NCBI GenBank assembly: GCA_964489835.1
Contig: CAZBBC010000005.1
Span: 1 to 64,000 of the forward strand
Direction: 5' to 3'
From: CAZBBC01 sp964489835
GTDB taxonomy: Bacteria; Calditrichota; Calditrichia; JAJRVZ01
Length of the DNA stretch: 64,000 bases
Positions 1-7,969 of the stretch are shown here, piece after piece. The position numbers and the translations under genes are program-made. Within the stretch, counting starts at the first letter, position 1; every line of letters starts with the position of its first letter. The notes below the pieces were generated by a model. The model was not told the DNA's origin. It saw nothing but the letters and a program-made list of their open reading frames with translations, and did no database searches.

Positions 1-2
1 TT

Positions 3-1481
3 TTATTATTCTTGATTCTGTGTGGATGCGATCAGTTAACTTCGGAGCATGGAGTAACTCAGAGAATTGAAATTTTTCCCGATGGTCTGGATCCGGCCCA
101 AGATTTTAAATTATTTGAATTTCAAATCTATTCTCAGATCTATGAACCGCTGCTAACACTGGATAATGATTATAAAAGTTTGAAACCCTGTCTGGCCAAG
201 TGCTGGTCGGTCTCCGAAGATCTGCGGACCTATACTTTTCAGTTGCGGCCGGGGGTTGTTTTTCATGACCGGTCATTGTTGACTGCGGAGGTGGTGCAGT
301 ATGCTTTTAACCGTCAGATACGCTTGCGACCGGATTATCCGCTGTTTAATGTGATAGAATCGATTCGTGTGGTTGATACTTTGACGGTACAGATTGTTCT
401 CAAACACCCGTTTTCACCGTTTCTGTATACATTAACGTCTCCTAATGGTTTGCTGGTGGTTTCCAAACAGGCACTGAAAAAGTATGGGGACAGGATTGAC
501 CGGCATCCGGCAGGCAGCGGGCCTTTTTATCTTGATGCATGGGTTGAAAAAAACTACATTACCCTGCGTGCATTTTCAGACTATCGTGAAGAAAATCGAA
601 TTAATAAGATTCGGTTTGTTCATCCTGAAAATACACCAGATCCGGAGTTGCTTTTCAAGAAAGGTGAATTGGATATTCTTTACATGGTAAGCGGTTTTTG
701 GCTGGACCGTTTAAAATGGCTGGGCAGTGTTGAGTACTATGTCCAAAAGTCACTGAGCACTTTATTTATTGGTTTTAATCTGAAGAATGATCCGGTTAAC
801 AATGTCCGGTTACGACAAGCGATATTAAAGGCGATCGACCTGAAAAAAACCGTATTATTAACCAATCGGGGAAATGCAATTGTAGCCAAAGGTCCTTTGC
901 CACTTATATATTCTGGTTTTGATGACCTGAACCAAGCGGATTTTGATCAAGAGGGGGCTAAAAAACTACTAGCTACCGCCGGCTATATCGACGGTATATC
1001 CCTTAATTTTTATATTTCTGACTTAATGCAGGATAGAAAAACAAAAATTGAGATTATAAAATCACAATTAGCAAAAATCGGGATATCCTTAAATCTGAAA
1101 TATTATAGTACAATAGCATTATATCAAGAGGCCCTGAGAAATGAAGATTGTCATTTGTTTTTGGATGGCTATGGTGCTGAACTGATTGGTGATCCAGGTA
1201 ATTTTTTATATGCCTTGTTTCATTCCCGATCACCCAACAACTGGATGCGTTATCAGAACAAAAGAGTTGATTCTTTACTGGAACAGTCCTTTCAGGAAAT
1301 CGATGAAATGACTCGTCATGAGATATATCGAGAGATTGTTAAAATTGTTTTGAATGACACGCCAGCCATTTTTTATGCCCACATAAAATCACATTTTGCC
1401 TATAATACAGAGAAAATAAAATCACTAGCGGTAAGTCCTTATGAATTTATTTATTATCATCGTGTGAGGTTCGATGAGTGA
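3..1481 (+). CDS. Peptide/nickel-type ABC substrate-binding lipoprotein, 5' partial
   Basis: This looks like a family-5 extracellular solute-binding protein (SBP_bac_5: oligopeptide/nickel type) that would be lipid-anchored in the periplasm. The reading frame is already open at base 3. It reads L-L-F-L-I-L-C-G-C-D, so the first bases are the hydrophobic core and lipobox of a lipoprotein signal peptide (lipidated Cys codon at 27-29), and the true start lies left of the window. The TTG at 12 is an internal Leu codon, not a start. The body has the family hallmarks: an early segment on bound substrate position and yield (W/S-x-D-x-x-x-Y-x-F-x-L-R-x-G-V-x-F-H-D), a PAGSGPF-type loop near residue 166, and a C-terminal dimer-of-lobes region. 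No permease or ATPase gene follows. The stop overlaps the downstream histidine kinase start by 8 nt, so it may act as a ligand sensor for that kinase (inference). Confidence 0.85.
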   Translation, partial: LLFLILCGCDQLTSEHGVTQRIEIFPDGLDPAQDFKLFEFQIYSQIYEPLLTLDNDYKSLKPCLAKCWSVSEDLRTYTFQLRPGVVFHDRSLLTAEVVQYAFNRQIRLRPDYPLFNVIESIRVVDTLTVQIVLKHPFSPFLYTLTSPNGLLVVSKQALKKYGDRIDRHPAGSGPFYLDAWVEKNYITLRAFSDYREENRINKIRFVHPENTPDPELLFKKGELDILYMVSGFWLDRLKWLGSVEYYVQKSLSTLFIGFNLKNDPVNNVRLRQAILKAIDLKKTVLLTNRGNAIVAKGPLPLIYSGFDDLNQADFDQEGAKKLLATAGYIDGISLNFYISDLMQDRKTKIEIIKSQLAKIGISLNLKYYSTIALYQEALRNEDCHLFLDGYGAELIGDPGNFLYALFHSRSPNNWMRYQNKRVDSLLEQSFQEIDEMTRHEIYREIVKIVLNDTPAIFYAHIKSHFAYNTEKIKSLAVSPYEFIYYHRVRFDE

Positions 1482-2901
1482 ATTAGAAACAGCTAAACAC
1501 AAAAATCGCTTTATTGCATCACTAAAAAAGGTAAAACTGCAACCCCGAATTTTTATTTATTTTGCCTTGCTGGTAATTATTGTTCTGGTATTCGTTTCGA
1601 CGGCGGTCTTTTATTATCAGAAACAAATGCTACTCAAACAGGCCCAGGAAAAAGCTTTCAGCCTCGTCCAAACCCTGGCCTATACCAGCCTCAATGCGAT
1701 TCTTCTGGATGATTACAGCACACTGCAACAACTGATCGACGCCATGATCGAAAGTCCGGATATTGCCTCGATTGCCATTCTGGATACCAGTGGTCTGATT
1801 ATTGCTTCCGATACCCCGGAACTGCGCGGTCAGCAATATCAGGATTCTCTGACCATAAAAGCGCTTTCCTCTCCCACGGTTATTTTACAAAAACTGCCGC
1901 AGACCGGGGGAAAAGAGATCTGGGATACGGCAGTTCCAATCTTTGAATTGAATGAACGTATCGGGACGGCCAGGATAAAATATAGTGTCGAGGATACCTA
2001 TGCCGGTTTGCTCAAAACCATTCTGATTATTGGAGTTCTGGCGATACTGATCAGCCTGATCTTATCTTATGTCTTTGCGGTTTCCATTTCCCGTCCCATT
2101 AAACAGGCGGTACATCTGGCCAGTGAATACGGCAAAGGAAACCTGGATGCCCGTGTACCGATCGAACGGGAAGACGAGATCGGTCACCTGGTTCGTTCCC
2201 TTAATAAACTATCCCGGGAATTACAACAAATGATCGAGGAAAAGATATCTAACGAGAGCCTGATCATGATCGGTGAATTCGCGGCCTATATTATCCATGA
2301 TTTAAAAAATCCGCTGAGCGGAATTCATTTGCTAGCAGATGGCATGCATCGGCGGATCGAGGATAAAAATCCCTTAAGAAAATATTCGACGGAGATACTC
2401 CTGGCCACCCAGAAGCTGGAAGATTTTATCGGGAAAACGCTGGATATTGCCCGTTGGACTGAAATCGATAAACAACCGGTACAGATAAATGAATTGATTG
2501 AGGCGGAGGTTAAAGCGATACAGTTTAAATCAATTCCTGTCCAGAGGAAATACGATCCGGTGCTTGCCGAGATACAAGGGGACTCCAATTTACTGTCGAT
2601 GGCGATTCGCAATTTGCTCAGTAATGCTGTGGAAGCGATTGTTGAAGAGGGAAAGATAACGATCGAAACCCAGAGAGCCGACCATCAGACGATTATTCGT
2701 GTATCGGATACGGGGATCGGGATCGATAAAGATCGCATGGGCATGATCTTCCGGCCGTTTTTCTCGATGAAAGAACAGGGTCACGGATTGGGACTGGCGA
2801 TGGTTAAAAAAGCCGTCATTCTACATCAGGGAAAAATTAAAGTTGAAAGTGAAAAGGGGAAAGGCTCACATTTCACGATAATTCTTCCTGATTTGCATTG
2901 A
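1474..2901 (+). CDS. HAMP-domain sensor histidine kinase
   Basis: Membrane histidine kinase of 475 residues. Visible parts in order: TM1 about 26-48, a periplasmic PAS/Cache-like sensor about 50-180, TM2 about 182-204, HAMP about 204-256, dimerisation/phosphoacceptor domain with His275 in an H-D-L-K-N-P box, and an ATPase domain with Asn384 (N box), DTGIGI at 412-417 (G1) and GHGLGL at 436-441 (G2). The ATG at 1474 has GAGG 5 nt upstream, inside the end of the lipoprotein gene. The sensor domain is only ~130 residues, so ligand recognition may depend on the co-encoded binding protein. The likely partner is the NtrC-type regulator 295 bp downstream. Specific signal unknown. Confidence 0.93.
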   Translation: MSELETAKHKNRFIASLKKVKLQPRIFIYFALLVIIVLVFVSTAVFYYQKQMLLKQAQEKAFSLVQTLAYTSLNAILLDDYSTLQQLIDAMIESPDIASIAILDTSGLIIASDTPELRGQQYQDSLTIKALSSPTVILQKLPQTGGKEIWDTAVPIFELNERIGTARIKYSVEDTYAGLLKTILIIGVLAILISLILSYVFAVSISRPIKQAVHLASEYGKGNLDARVPIEREDEIGHLVRSLNKLSRELQQMIEEKISNESLIMIGEFAAYIIHDLKNPLSGIHLLADGMHRRIEDKNPLRKYSTEILLATQKLEDFIGKTLDIARWTEIDKQPVQINELIEAEVKAIQFKSIPVQRKYDPVLAEIQGDSNLLSMAIRNLLSNAVEAIVEEGKITIETQRADHQTIIRVSDTGIGIDKDRMGMIFRPFFSMKEQGHGLGLAMVKKAVILHQGKIKVESEKGKGSHFTIILPDLH

Positions 2902-3003
2902 TCGTGTGCATGATGTTATGTATTATCACGTTGTTAGGCTATTATAATCAAATACATTATAATATGCACCCCGGAGGATAAGTTAGGCGATTGAAAAAGT
3001 CTT

Positions 3004-3077
3004 GATGTCATTCAGAATGAATCTTCCTGCGTGTCGAAATCACCTCTGCACGAAGGAAGATCCTTGCAAAATGACAC
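3004..3077. repeat. Imperfect hairpin repeat (REP-like)
   Basis: Two arms of ~29 nt (3004-3033 and 3049-3077) are inverted copies of each other, with outer TGTCATT/AATGACA and inner ATCTTCCT-x-CGTG / CACG-x-AGGAAGAT matching almost fully. It fills the 295-bp gap between the kinase and the response-regulator gene. The sequence style (TGTCATTC...GAATC) resembles dispersed REP elements common in environmental bacteria. No gene is seen in the gap. It could separate the two genes transcriptionally, but no T-run follows the hairpin. Confidence 0.6.
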
Positions 3078-3195
3078 AGTAGAATTTGAGATATGTTTGC
3101 TGCTTTGGGCTGCCTTAACATGCATGCCTAGGAGATCATATGATACAACCGTATAAATATTGCATCAAGTTTATATCAAACAAAGGATAAAGCAC

Positions 3196-4599
3196 ATGTT
3201 TCACCTCCTGATTATCGACGATGAGCCGACCATGTTAAAGGGGATAGAATTAAATTTTGAAGATCGCCCGGATTATGAAGTAAAAACCGCTTCCGATAAG
3301 AAAACAGCACTTGATTTGATGAAAGACCACGAATTTAATCTAATTGTCACCGATCTTATGGTGCCGGAAATCGAGGATGGTTTAGAGATAATAAAAGCAG
3401 CGAGTTCTCAATGGTATCAACCATCAGTATTGGCCATGACCGCCTTTGAAACAGTGGAGAATGCTATCAACACGATGAAAGCAGGCGCGGATGATTTTAT
3501 ATCCAAAGGATTTGGGCTTGACGAATTAACTTTCCGGATAGAGAATTTAATCACTAAAAAGCAGAAGATTGACCTGCTGGAATTTGAAAATCGCATTCTT
3601 AAAGAAACGATTCAACAACAATACTCAGATTTTAAAATTATCGGTCAATCCCAGCTGATAAAAAAATTAATCAAAAAAATTAAGAAAATAGCAGCCGATG
3701 CCAAATCAACCTGTCTGATATATGGCGAAAGTGGTACCGGAAAAGACCTGGTGGCAAGAAACATCCATGTGCTGAGCCCCCGCCGGAATGCTCCGTTTGT
3801 TCCAATCAATTGTGCCGCCATTCCGGAAAATCTGATTGAGAGCGAACTTTTCGGTTATGAAAGGGGAACATTTACCGGTGCCCATACCGCCAAACAGGGT
3901 AAGTTTGAAATTGCCAAAGGAGGTATCATCTTTCTCGATGAAATCGGTGAATTACCGTTACATCTTCAGGTTCGTCTGTTACGGGTCCTGGAAGAGCGAA
4001 GCTTTTACCGGATCGGTGGGAAGGCGCCCATTGATGTGGATATTATGGTTCTTGCAGCCAGTAATAGGGATCTGAAGCAGTTGGTTAATGATGGTGCTTT
4101 TCGGGCGGATCTTTTTTTTCGCCTAAATGTGATCACCATTGATGTTGCTCCTTTGCGAAAGCGAAAAGAGGATATACCCTTATTGACCCAATTTTTTTTG
4201 GAAAAATTTAACCGGGAGCGCAACAAAAATATTCAAATATCTACAGAAGCGCTTCAATTGATGATGGATTATGATTTCTACGGAAATGTCAGGGAATTGA
4301 GGAATATCATTGAAGATGCTTTTGTCCTCTGTGAAGATAAATTAATTACGCCGGCCAATTTATCGATCCGGCCCCTAAGGCCTGATAAGAAAGATCAGTC
4401 GAAGATAAAAGAAAAAATAGTTCCGTTGGAAAATTTGCCGGTGGCCTATCGGGAAGCACTTGAATTATTTGAAAAGAAATATTTTGAAAATATACTCGAG
4501 GCAAACCAGTGGAACTATAATCTGGCTGCCAACGATGCCGGAATCACACGTGAATGGATGAGTAAGAAAATTAGCAAGCTACGTATAAAAAAAATGTGA
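3196..4599 (+). CDS. NtrC-family sigma-54-dependent response regulator
   Basis: Two-component activator of sigma-54 RNA polymerase. Numbered from the ATG at 3196 (467 residues): receiver domain 1-120 with acidic pair at D8-D9, phospho-acceptor Asp53, Thr82 and Lys104; linker; AAA+ domain with Walker A GESGTGKD at 177-184 and Walker B FLDE near 246-249; C-terminal Fis-like helix-turn-helix in the last ~35 residues. The sigma-54-contacting loop reads GTFTGA (224-229) instead of the usual GAFTGA, an uncommon substitution. The ATG at 3196 is preferred over the TTG at 3160 because AGGA lies 8 nt upstream and the receiver fold begins right there. Its stop codon sits inside the first of three palindromes that are probably its own binding sites. 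Probable partner: the kinase at 1474-2901. Confidence 0.92.
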   Translation: MFHLLIIDDEPTMLKGIELNFEDRPDYEVKTASDKKTALDLMKDHEFNLIVTDLMVPEIEDGLEIIKAASSQWYQPSVLAMTAFETVENAINTMKAGADDFISKGFGLDELTFRIENLITKKQKIDLLEFENRILKETIQQQYSDFKIIGQSQLIKKLIKKIKKIAADAKSTCLIYGESGTGKDLVARNIHVLSPRRNAPFVPINCAAIPENLIESELFGYERGTFTGAHTAKQGKFEIAKGGIIFLDEIGELPLHLQVRLLRVLEERSFYRIGGKAPIDVDIMVLAASNRDLKQLVNDGAFRADLFFRLNVITIDVAPLRKRKEDIPLLTQFFLEKFNRERNKNIQISTEALQLMMDYDFYGNVRELRNIIEDAFVLCEDKLITPANLSIRPLRPDKKDQSKIKEKIVPLENLPVAYREALELFEKKYFENILEANQWNYNLAANDAGITREWMSKKISKLRIKKM

Positions 4600-4653
4600 A
4601 TGATCGTTCACAAAATGTGAATGATCATTCACATTTCATGAACGATTGTTCTC
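4596..4653 (+). promoter_or_regulatory. Three 16-bp palindromes at 21-bp spacing (probable activator-binding array)
   Basis: Three related dyads start at 4596, 4617 and 4638: GTGAATGATCGTTCAC, GTGAATGATCATTCAC (perfect palindrome) and ATGAACGATTGTTCTC. Start-to-start spacing is exactly 21 bp, two helical turns, so all face the same side of the helix. They lie about 120 bp upstream of a -24/-12 promoter, the usual place for an enhancer of a sigma-54 activator. The adjacent NtrC-type gene is the obvious candidate ligand (inference). The first site overlaps that gene's stop codon. Confidence 0.8.
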
Positions 4654-4750
4654 ATATTATTTTTTATGTGATGGGTTGCAATTTTGGAAATGATATCTAA
4701 GTGATTAATTATCAAAAAGTAACAATCATTTTTATATCAGGTGGAAAAGG

Positions 4751-4766
4751 TTGGCATAAGATTTGC
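4751..4766 (+). promoter_or_regulatory. Sigma-54 (-24/-12) promoter
   Basis: TTGGCATAAGATTTGC has GG at 4753-4754 and GC at 4765-4766 with exactly 10 bp between, the canonical sigma-54 layout, and TTGGCA / TTTGC are close to consensus. Transcription would start near 4778, about 20 bp before the ATG at 4799 of the stand-alone receiver gene. An A/T-rich segment at 4700-4740 between array and promoter, with a near match to an IHF site (ATCAAAAAGTAAC), would suit DNA bending; the IHF call is weak. Confidence 0.8.
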
Positions 4767-4798
4767 GATTTAAATGTAAAAAGATAAGGGGAAATCGA

Positions 4799-5167
4799 AT
4801 GGCAAAAATATTGATTGTGGAAGATGAAAGGTCTATTCGCCAGGCGTTACGATTCGAGTTGGAGGATTTGGGATACGAAGTAGGAGATGCTTCTGATTAT
4901 AATGAAGCAGTGAGCGCTCTGCGTGCCTTTGATTTTGATCTGGTGATATCGGACATCTACCTTAATAATGGAGATGGTGTGCAATTGATACGGAATGCCT
5001 ATAGGGATAAAAAGAACATACCTTTTATTGCTATCACGGCATTTCCAACCTCGGATCTGGCCAAACGGGCCAAGATGATTTTAAAAGACCGCTTTTTTGA
5101 AAAGCCCTTTTGTGCGGCAGCGATTAAAGACAAAGTTGATGAATTACTAAGCGTTTGTACCGGGTAG
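4799..5167 (+). CDS. Stand-alone receiver (CheY-like) response regulator
   Basis: A 122-residue protein consisting of only a receiver domain: acidic residues E8/D9, phospho-acceptor Asp52, Thr80 and Lys102, all in register. There is no output domain. The ATG at 4799 is chosen over the TTG at 4763 because it has GGGGA 7-8 nt upstream and because the TTG lies inside the -12 box of the promoter. It is probably expressed under sigma-54 control by the preceding NtrC-type activator, giving a feed-forward or phosphate-sink arrangement (inference). It may signal to another protein by direct contact; the partner is not visible. Confidence 0.9.
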   Translation: MAKILIVEDERSIRQALRFELEDLGYEVGDASDYNEAVSALRAFDFDLVISDIYLNNGDGVQLIRNAYRDKKNIPFIAITAFPTSDLAKRAKMILKDRFFEKPFCAAAIKDKVDELLSVCTG

Positions 5168-5242
5168 ATAGGTAAAAAATTGCACTTTTAAGTTTTTAGT
5201 GGCAAAATCTCTGACGGGTTATTTCTCACATAAGATCTTAAA

Positions 5243-6205
5243 TCAACTGATGTGATTCATTTCAGTTCTTTCCGGAAGATACCGCATATAAAATTTATGC
5301 CCCCTATACTCTGATTCAATCAGTTTCTTGGACGTAATCAGTCTATTTATTATATCCCAATTAATATGCGCCTGATTTAACAGATGTTCGACAGCCTCTT
5401 TTTGCATCGGGTGCACAGCAGTGATGTTTAGTATATCTTTTTCAACATTTCCTGTGTAGGTAAAGGCATTCCCCTCATAGCCAATCAGGTGTTCGACATT
5501 GTCAAGATTCTCTTTGAATATTTGATAACATCGATTGATTGTGTTTTCATCCGGAATTATGGCCCACTTCTTATATGGTGGTCTCCGGGGTATTGATAAA
5601 TATGAAATATCCGGATCAATTAATGATAGAAAATTGGCAATATCTGTAATCCCTTTTTTATTGGTATTAATTCCATCAATAAGCATGGTTTCTGTAACCA
5701 GCTGGCCATGATAGTTTTTGGAAAATTCATATATTCCTTCCAAGATTTGAGGCAGTTTAATATTCTTTATAGGCCTGTTAACTTTATTCCAGATTCCATT
5801 GTCAATAGAGTCTATCTTTATGGAAATATAATCTGATTTCATTAAGTCCCTTTTTACATCACTAAGTGATATAAGGGAACCATTGGTGATAACAGCAATT
5901 TTTATATCTAAAAATTTTAATAAGTCGATTTCATTCCCAAGGTTAATGTCAAGAGTTGGCTCCCCTGTTGGAACAAAAGTAAAATAATCAACTTTCCTGT
6001 TTTTCTTCCTTACTTTAACCAGTAAGCTTTGTACATCACAAAAAACATCCTCCGGTTGGTAAAATTCCTTTCTTACACTGATTTTTTTATCAGTTCTTCC
6101 GACCTGGCAATATGCACATGAATAGGTACAAAACTTTGTCGGAATGTTGTTTATCCCTAAACTCTGTCCCAACCGTCTTGATGGAACAGGACCAAATGCG
6201 AGCAT
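5243..6205 (-). CDS. Radical SAM protein (COG0731-like)
   Basis: A 320-residue radical SAM enzyme with the cluster motif C26-x3-C30-x2-C33 (CTYSCAYC) close to the N-terminus, preceded by G-P-V-P-S-R-R-L-G-x-S-L-G, a signature of the COG0731 Fe-S oxidoreductase group related to wybutosine-type enzymes. A glycine-rich S-adenosylmethionine segment (VPTGEPTLD) follows at ~105. The last ~70 residues look like a winged-helix domain (HPMQKEAVEHLL...). It starts 33 bp after the epimerase stop and so is probably the distal gene of that transcript. Substrate unknown. Confidence 0.85.
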   Translation of the reverse strand: MLAFGPVPSRRLGQSLGINNIPTKFCTYSCAYCQVGRTDKKISVRKEFYQPEDVFCDVQSLLVKVRKKNRKVDYFTFVPTGEPTLDINLGNEIDLLKFLDIKIAVITNGSLISLSDVKRDLMKSDYISIKIDSIDNGIWNKVNRPIKNIKLPQILEGIYEFSKNYHGQLVTETMLIDGINTNKKGITDIANFLSLIDPDISYLSIPRRPPYKKWAIIPDENTINRCYQIFKENLDNVEHLIGYEGNAFTYTGNVEKDILNITAVHPMQKEAVEHLLNQAHINWDIINRLITSKKLIESEYRGHKFYMRYLPERTEMNHIS

Positions 6206-6237
6206 CTATTATCTCTTATTTATTGTTATATATATAT

Positions 6238-7893
6238 CTAATCCGATACTCTTGAGTTGGGGATATCAATCACCCGCCTGTCTAATATTTCCTGACCGAT
6301 ATCTTCGAGACCATGGATAATTAATTCCAGGTCTGCGCTTTTCATCATTGGAATCTTTTCTTCAATCATATCAAAACCGTCGGGTAATTCTTTGTCAAGC
6401 ATTTCAAAGGTATCCCTTACTTCATCAATCGCCAATTGAAAGGACATGGTAATATGATCGTAGACCCGTTGTTGCATCTTTATTAATTCATTCCTATCGC
6501 GAAGGGTGTTACTAATTATTTTCTCTATACTTAGCAGAACATTACAGACCTGATCACAGTTAAATTTCTCCATGAACCTTCGATGGGCGATTATACGGGC
6601 ATAATTACGTAACAGAACGCGATCACCACTGCGTACTGTATTTGCAATTAATTGGTAGATTAATCTTATATACCATTTTAAATAATCGCGATCCATTTTA
6701 TAATAGTTCCGGAACTGCTCAATATTATCAACCGATGTAATGTGATTAAAAATATTATCAATCAGATCCTCTTTCAATTCAATTAAAATCTCATAGATCA
6801 GAAAGTTTGGACGTTCGGTTTCACGATTTAGTGCTGCTTGATTCCTTGTGTGCCACACATCTGAATGACTCTTCATATTTTCGATCATGAATAATAATCT
6901 TCGTTCGATTAAGTACCGTGAGGTTGGATTCCATGAAAGGGCAGTATAAGTATTATTTGCATTCACATTTAACTGTTGATCAATGTATTTCATCATCCAT
7001 AATACTTCAAAAGGGGGTTTGCCCACCAAACCCCCAAATAACTGACGAAGAAAAATAAAAGGTACCGCAAAAAGCTTGGGTATTCGAAGGGGTTTATTTT
7101 CCTGACCATAATAATACCGTGTTGACGATCGAAAAAGTTCAAGATGAGAAGTTGGTTGATTCGGACTGGCATTATATATACTATATCTTGGTAAAGTTTT
7201 ACTTTTTTCAATTATTTGAAAAAACAACCTGATAAGATCATGGATATGTAAATAGGTTACCGCTGATTTGCCCCTTCCGCCTATAATTTTTGACTTCCAG
7301 TTCCTGGTAAGCCAGGTTGTTAAAAATATATAAAGGGGTGGGTATTCACACCAGTCACTATAAACAGCCGCTAGCCGAACAATCGTGCAAGGAAACCATT
7401 CTTGATGTTCTTTGATCAATTTTTCACCCTTACGTTTGCTCCAGGCGTAGGGAAAATCTGCATCCGGGGGATAATCTTCGGAAACAGATTCTCCAACGGG
7501 AGGAAATTCACAAGCAGCAAGAGAACTCGAAAATATGAATCGTTTTATCCCTAACAATTTTGCTAACTTGAGCACATTATGGGTACCTTTTACATTTGTA
7601 CGCTGGTATTCATCATTCCATTTATTACTAAAATCGTAATATCCGGCCAGATGAAGCACATAGTCAACGCCGCCATGATCTTTTATCACTTTAACGGCCT
7701 CTCTAAAGGTATCCCATTTTGCTATGTCGACTTGTATCCATAAAAGATTTTTATGTTTTGGAACACCTGCTTCGTTTTGCGAACGTCGCGCTAGACAGAA
7801 AAGACGATAATTAGTCCTTGATGCTTCTATAAAATTCCGGCCGATGAAACCGGAGGCCCCGGTAACTAAAATACCAGGTAAATGCACATCCAT
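6238..7893 (-). CDS. Extended SDR (NAD-dependent epimerase-like) fused to an RsbRD_N-like domain
   Basis: Residues 1-335 form an extended short-chain dehydrogenase/reductase: NAD motif TGASGFIG at 11-18, S122-S124 and the catalytic Y149-x3-K153. Residues ~345-551 are all-helical and not part of an SDR. They resemble the RsbRD_N-type sensory domain and align by eye with the small protein encoded at 16178-16651 (both have a helix with R-x-x-F/R-F-x-x-x followed by a V-x-x-L-L-x-x-I-x-x-x-L-type helix). The ATG at 7893 has AGGA 7 nt upstream. It lies 76 bp downstream of rnfB and probably shares its transcript. An SDR joined to such a domain is unusual; substrate unknown. The C-domain assignment is moderate, the SDR assignment firm. 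Confidence 0.82.
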   Translation of the reverse strand: MDVHLPGILVTGASGFIGRNFIEASRTNYRLFCLARRSQNEAGVPKHKNLLWIQVDIAKWDTFREAVKVIKDHGGVDYVLHLAGYYDFSNKWNDEYQRTNVKGTHNVLKLAKLLGIKRFIFSSSLAACEFPPVGESVSEDYPPDADFPYAWSKRKGEKLIKEHQEWFPCTIVRLAAVYSDWCEYPPLYIFLTTWLTRNWKSKIIGGRGKSAVTYLHIHDLIRLFFQIIEKSKTLPRYSIYNASPNQPTSHLELFRSSTRYYYGQENKPLRIPKLFAVPFIFLRQLFGGLVGKPPFEVLWMMKYIDQQLNVNANNTYTALSWNPTSRYLIERRLLFMIENMKSHSDVWHTRNQAALNRETERPNFLIYEILIELKEDLIDNIFNHITSVDNIEQFRNYYKMDRDYLKWYIRLIYQLIANTVRSGDRVLLRNYARIIAHRRFMEKFNCDQVCNVLLSIEKIISNTLRDRNELIKMQQRVYDHITMSFQLAIDEVRDTFEMLDKELPDGFDMIEEKIPMMKSADLELIIHGLEDIGQEILDRRVIDIPNSRVSD

Positions 7894-7969
7894 TTTATTA
7901 TCCTGTAATATTTTTAAAGGTTGTAATCAATAGCTGCTTCATATCATTCAATATATTTTAAAAGCATAT

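Noticed and set aside
12..1481. TTG at 12 as the start of the first gene
   Set aside because: It is an internal Leu codon in the hydrophobic core of a lipoprotein signal peptide whose beginning is outside the window.
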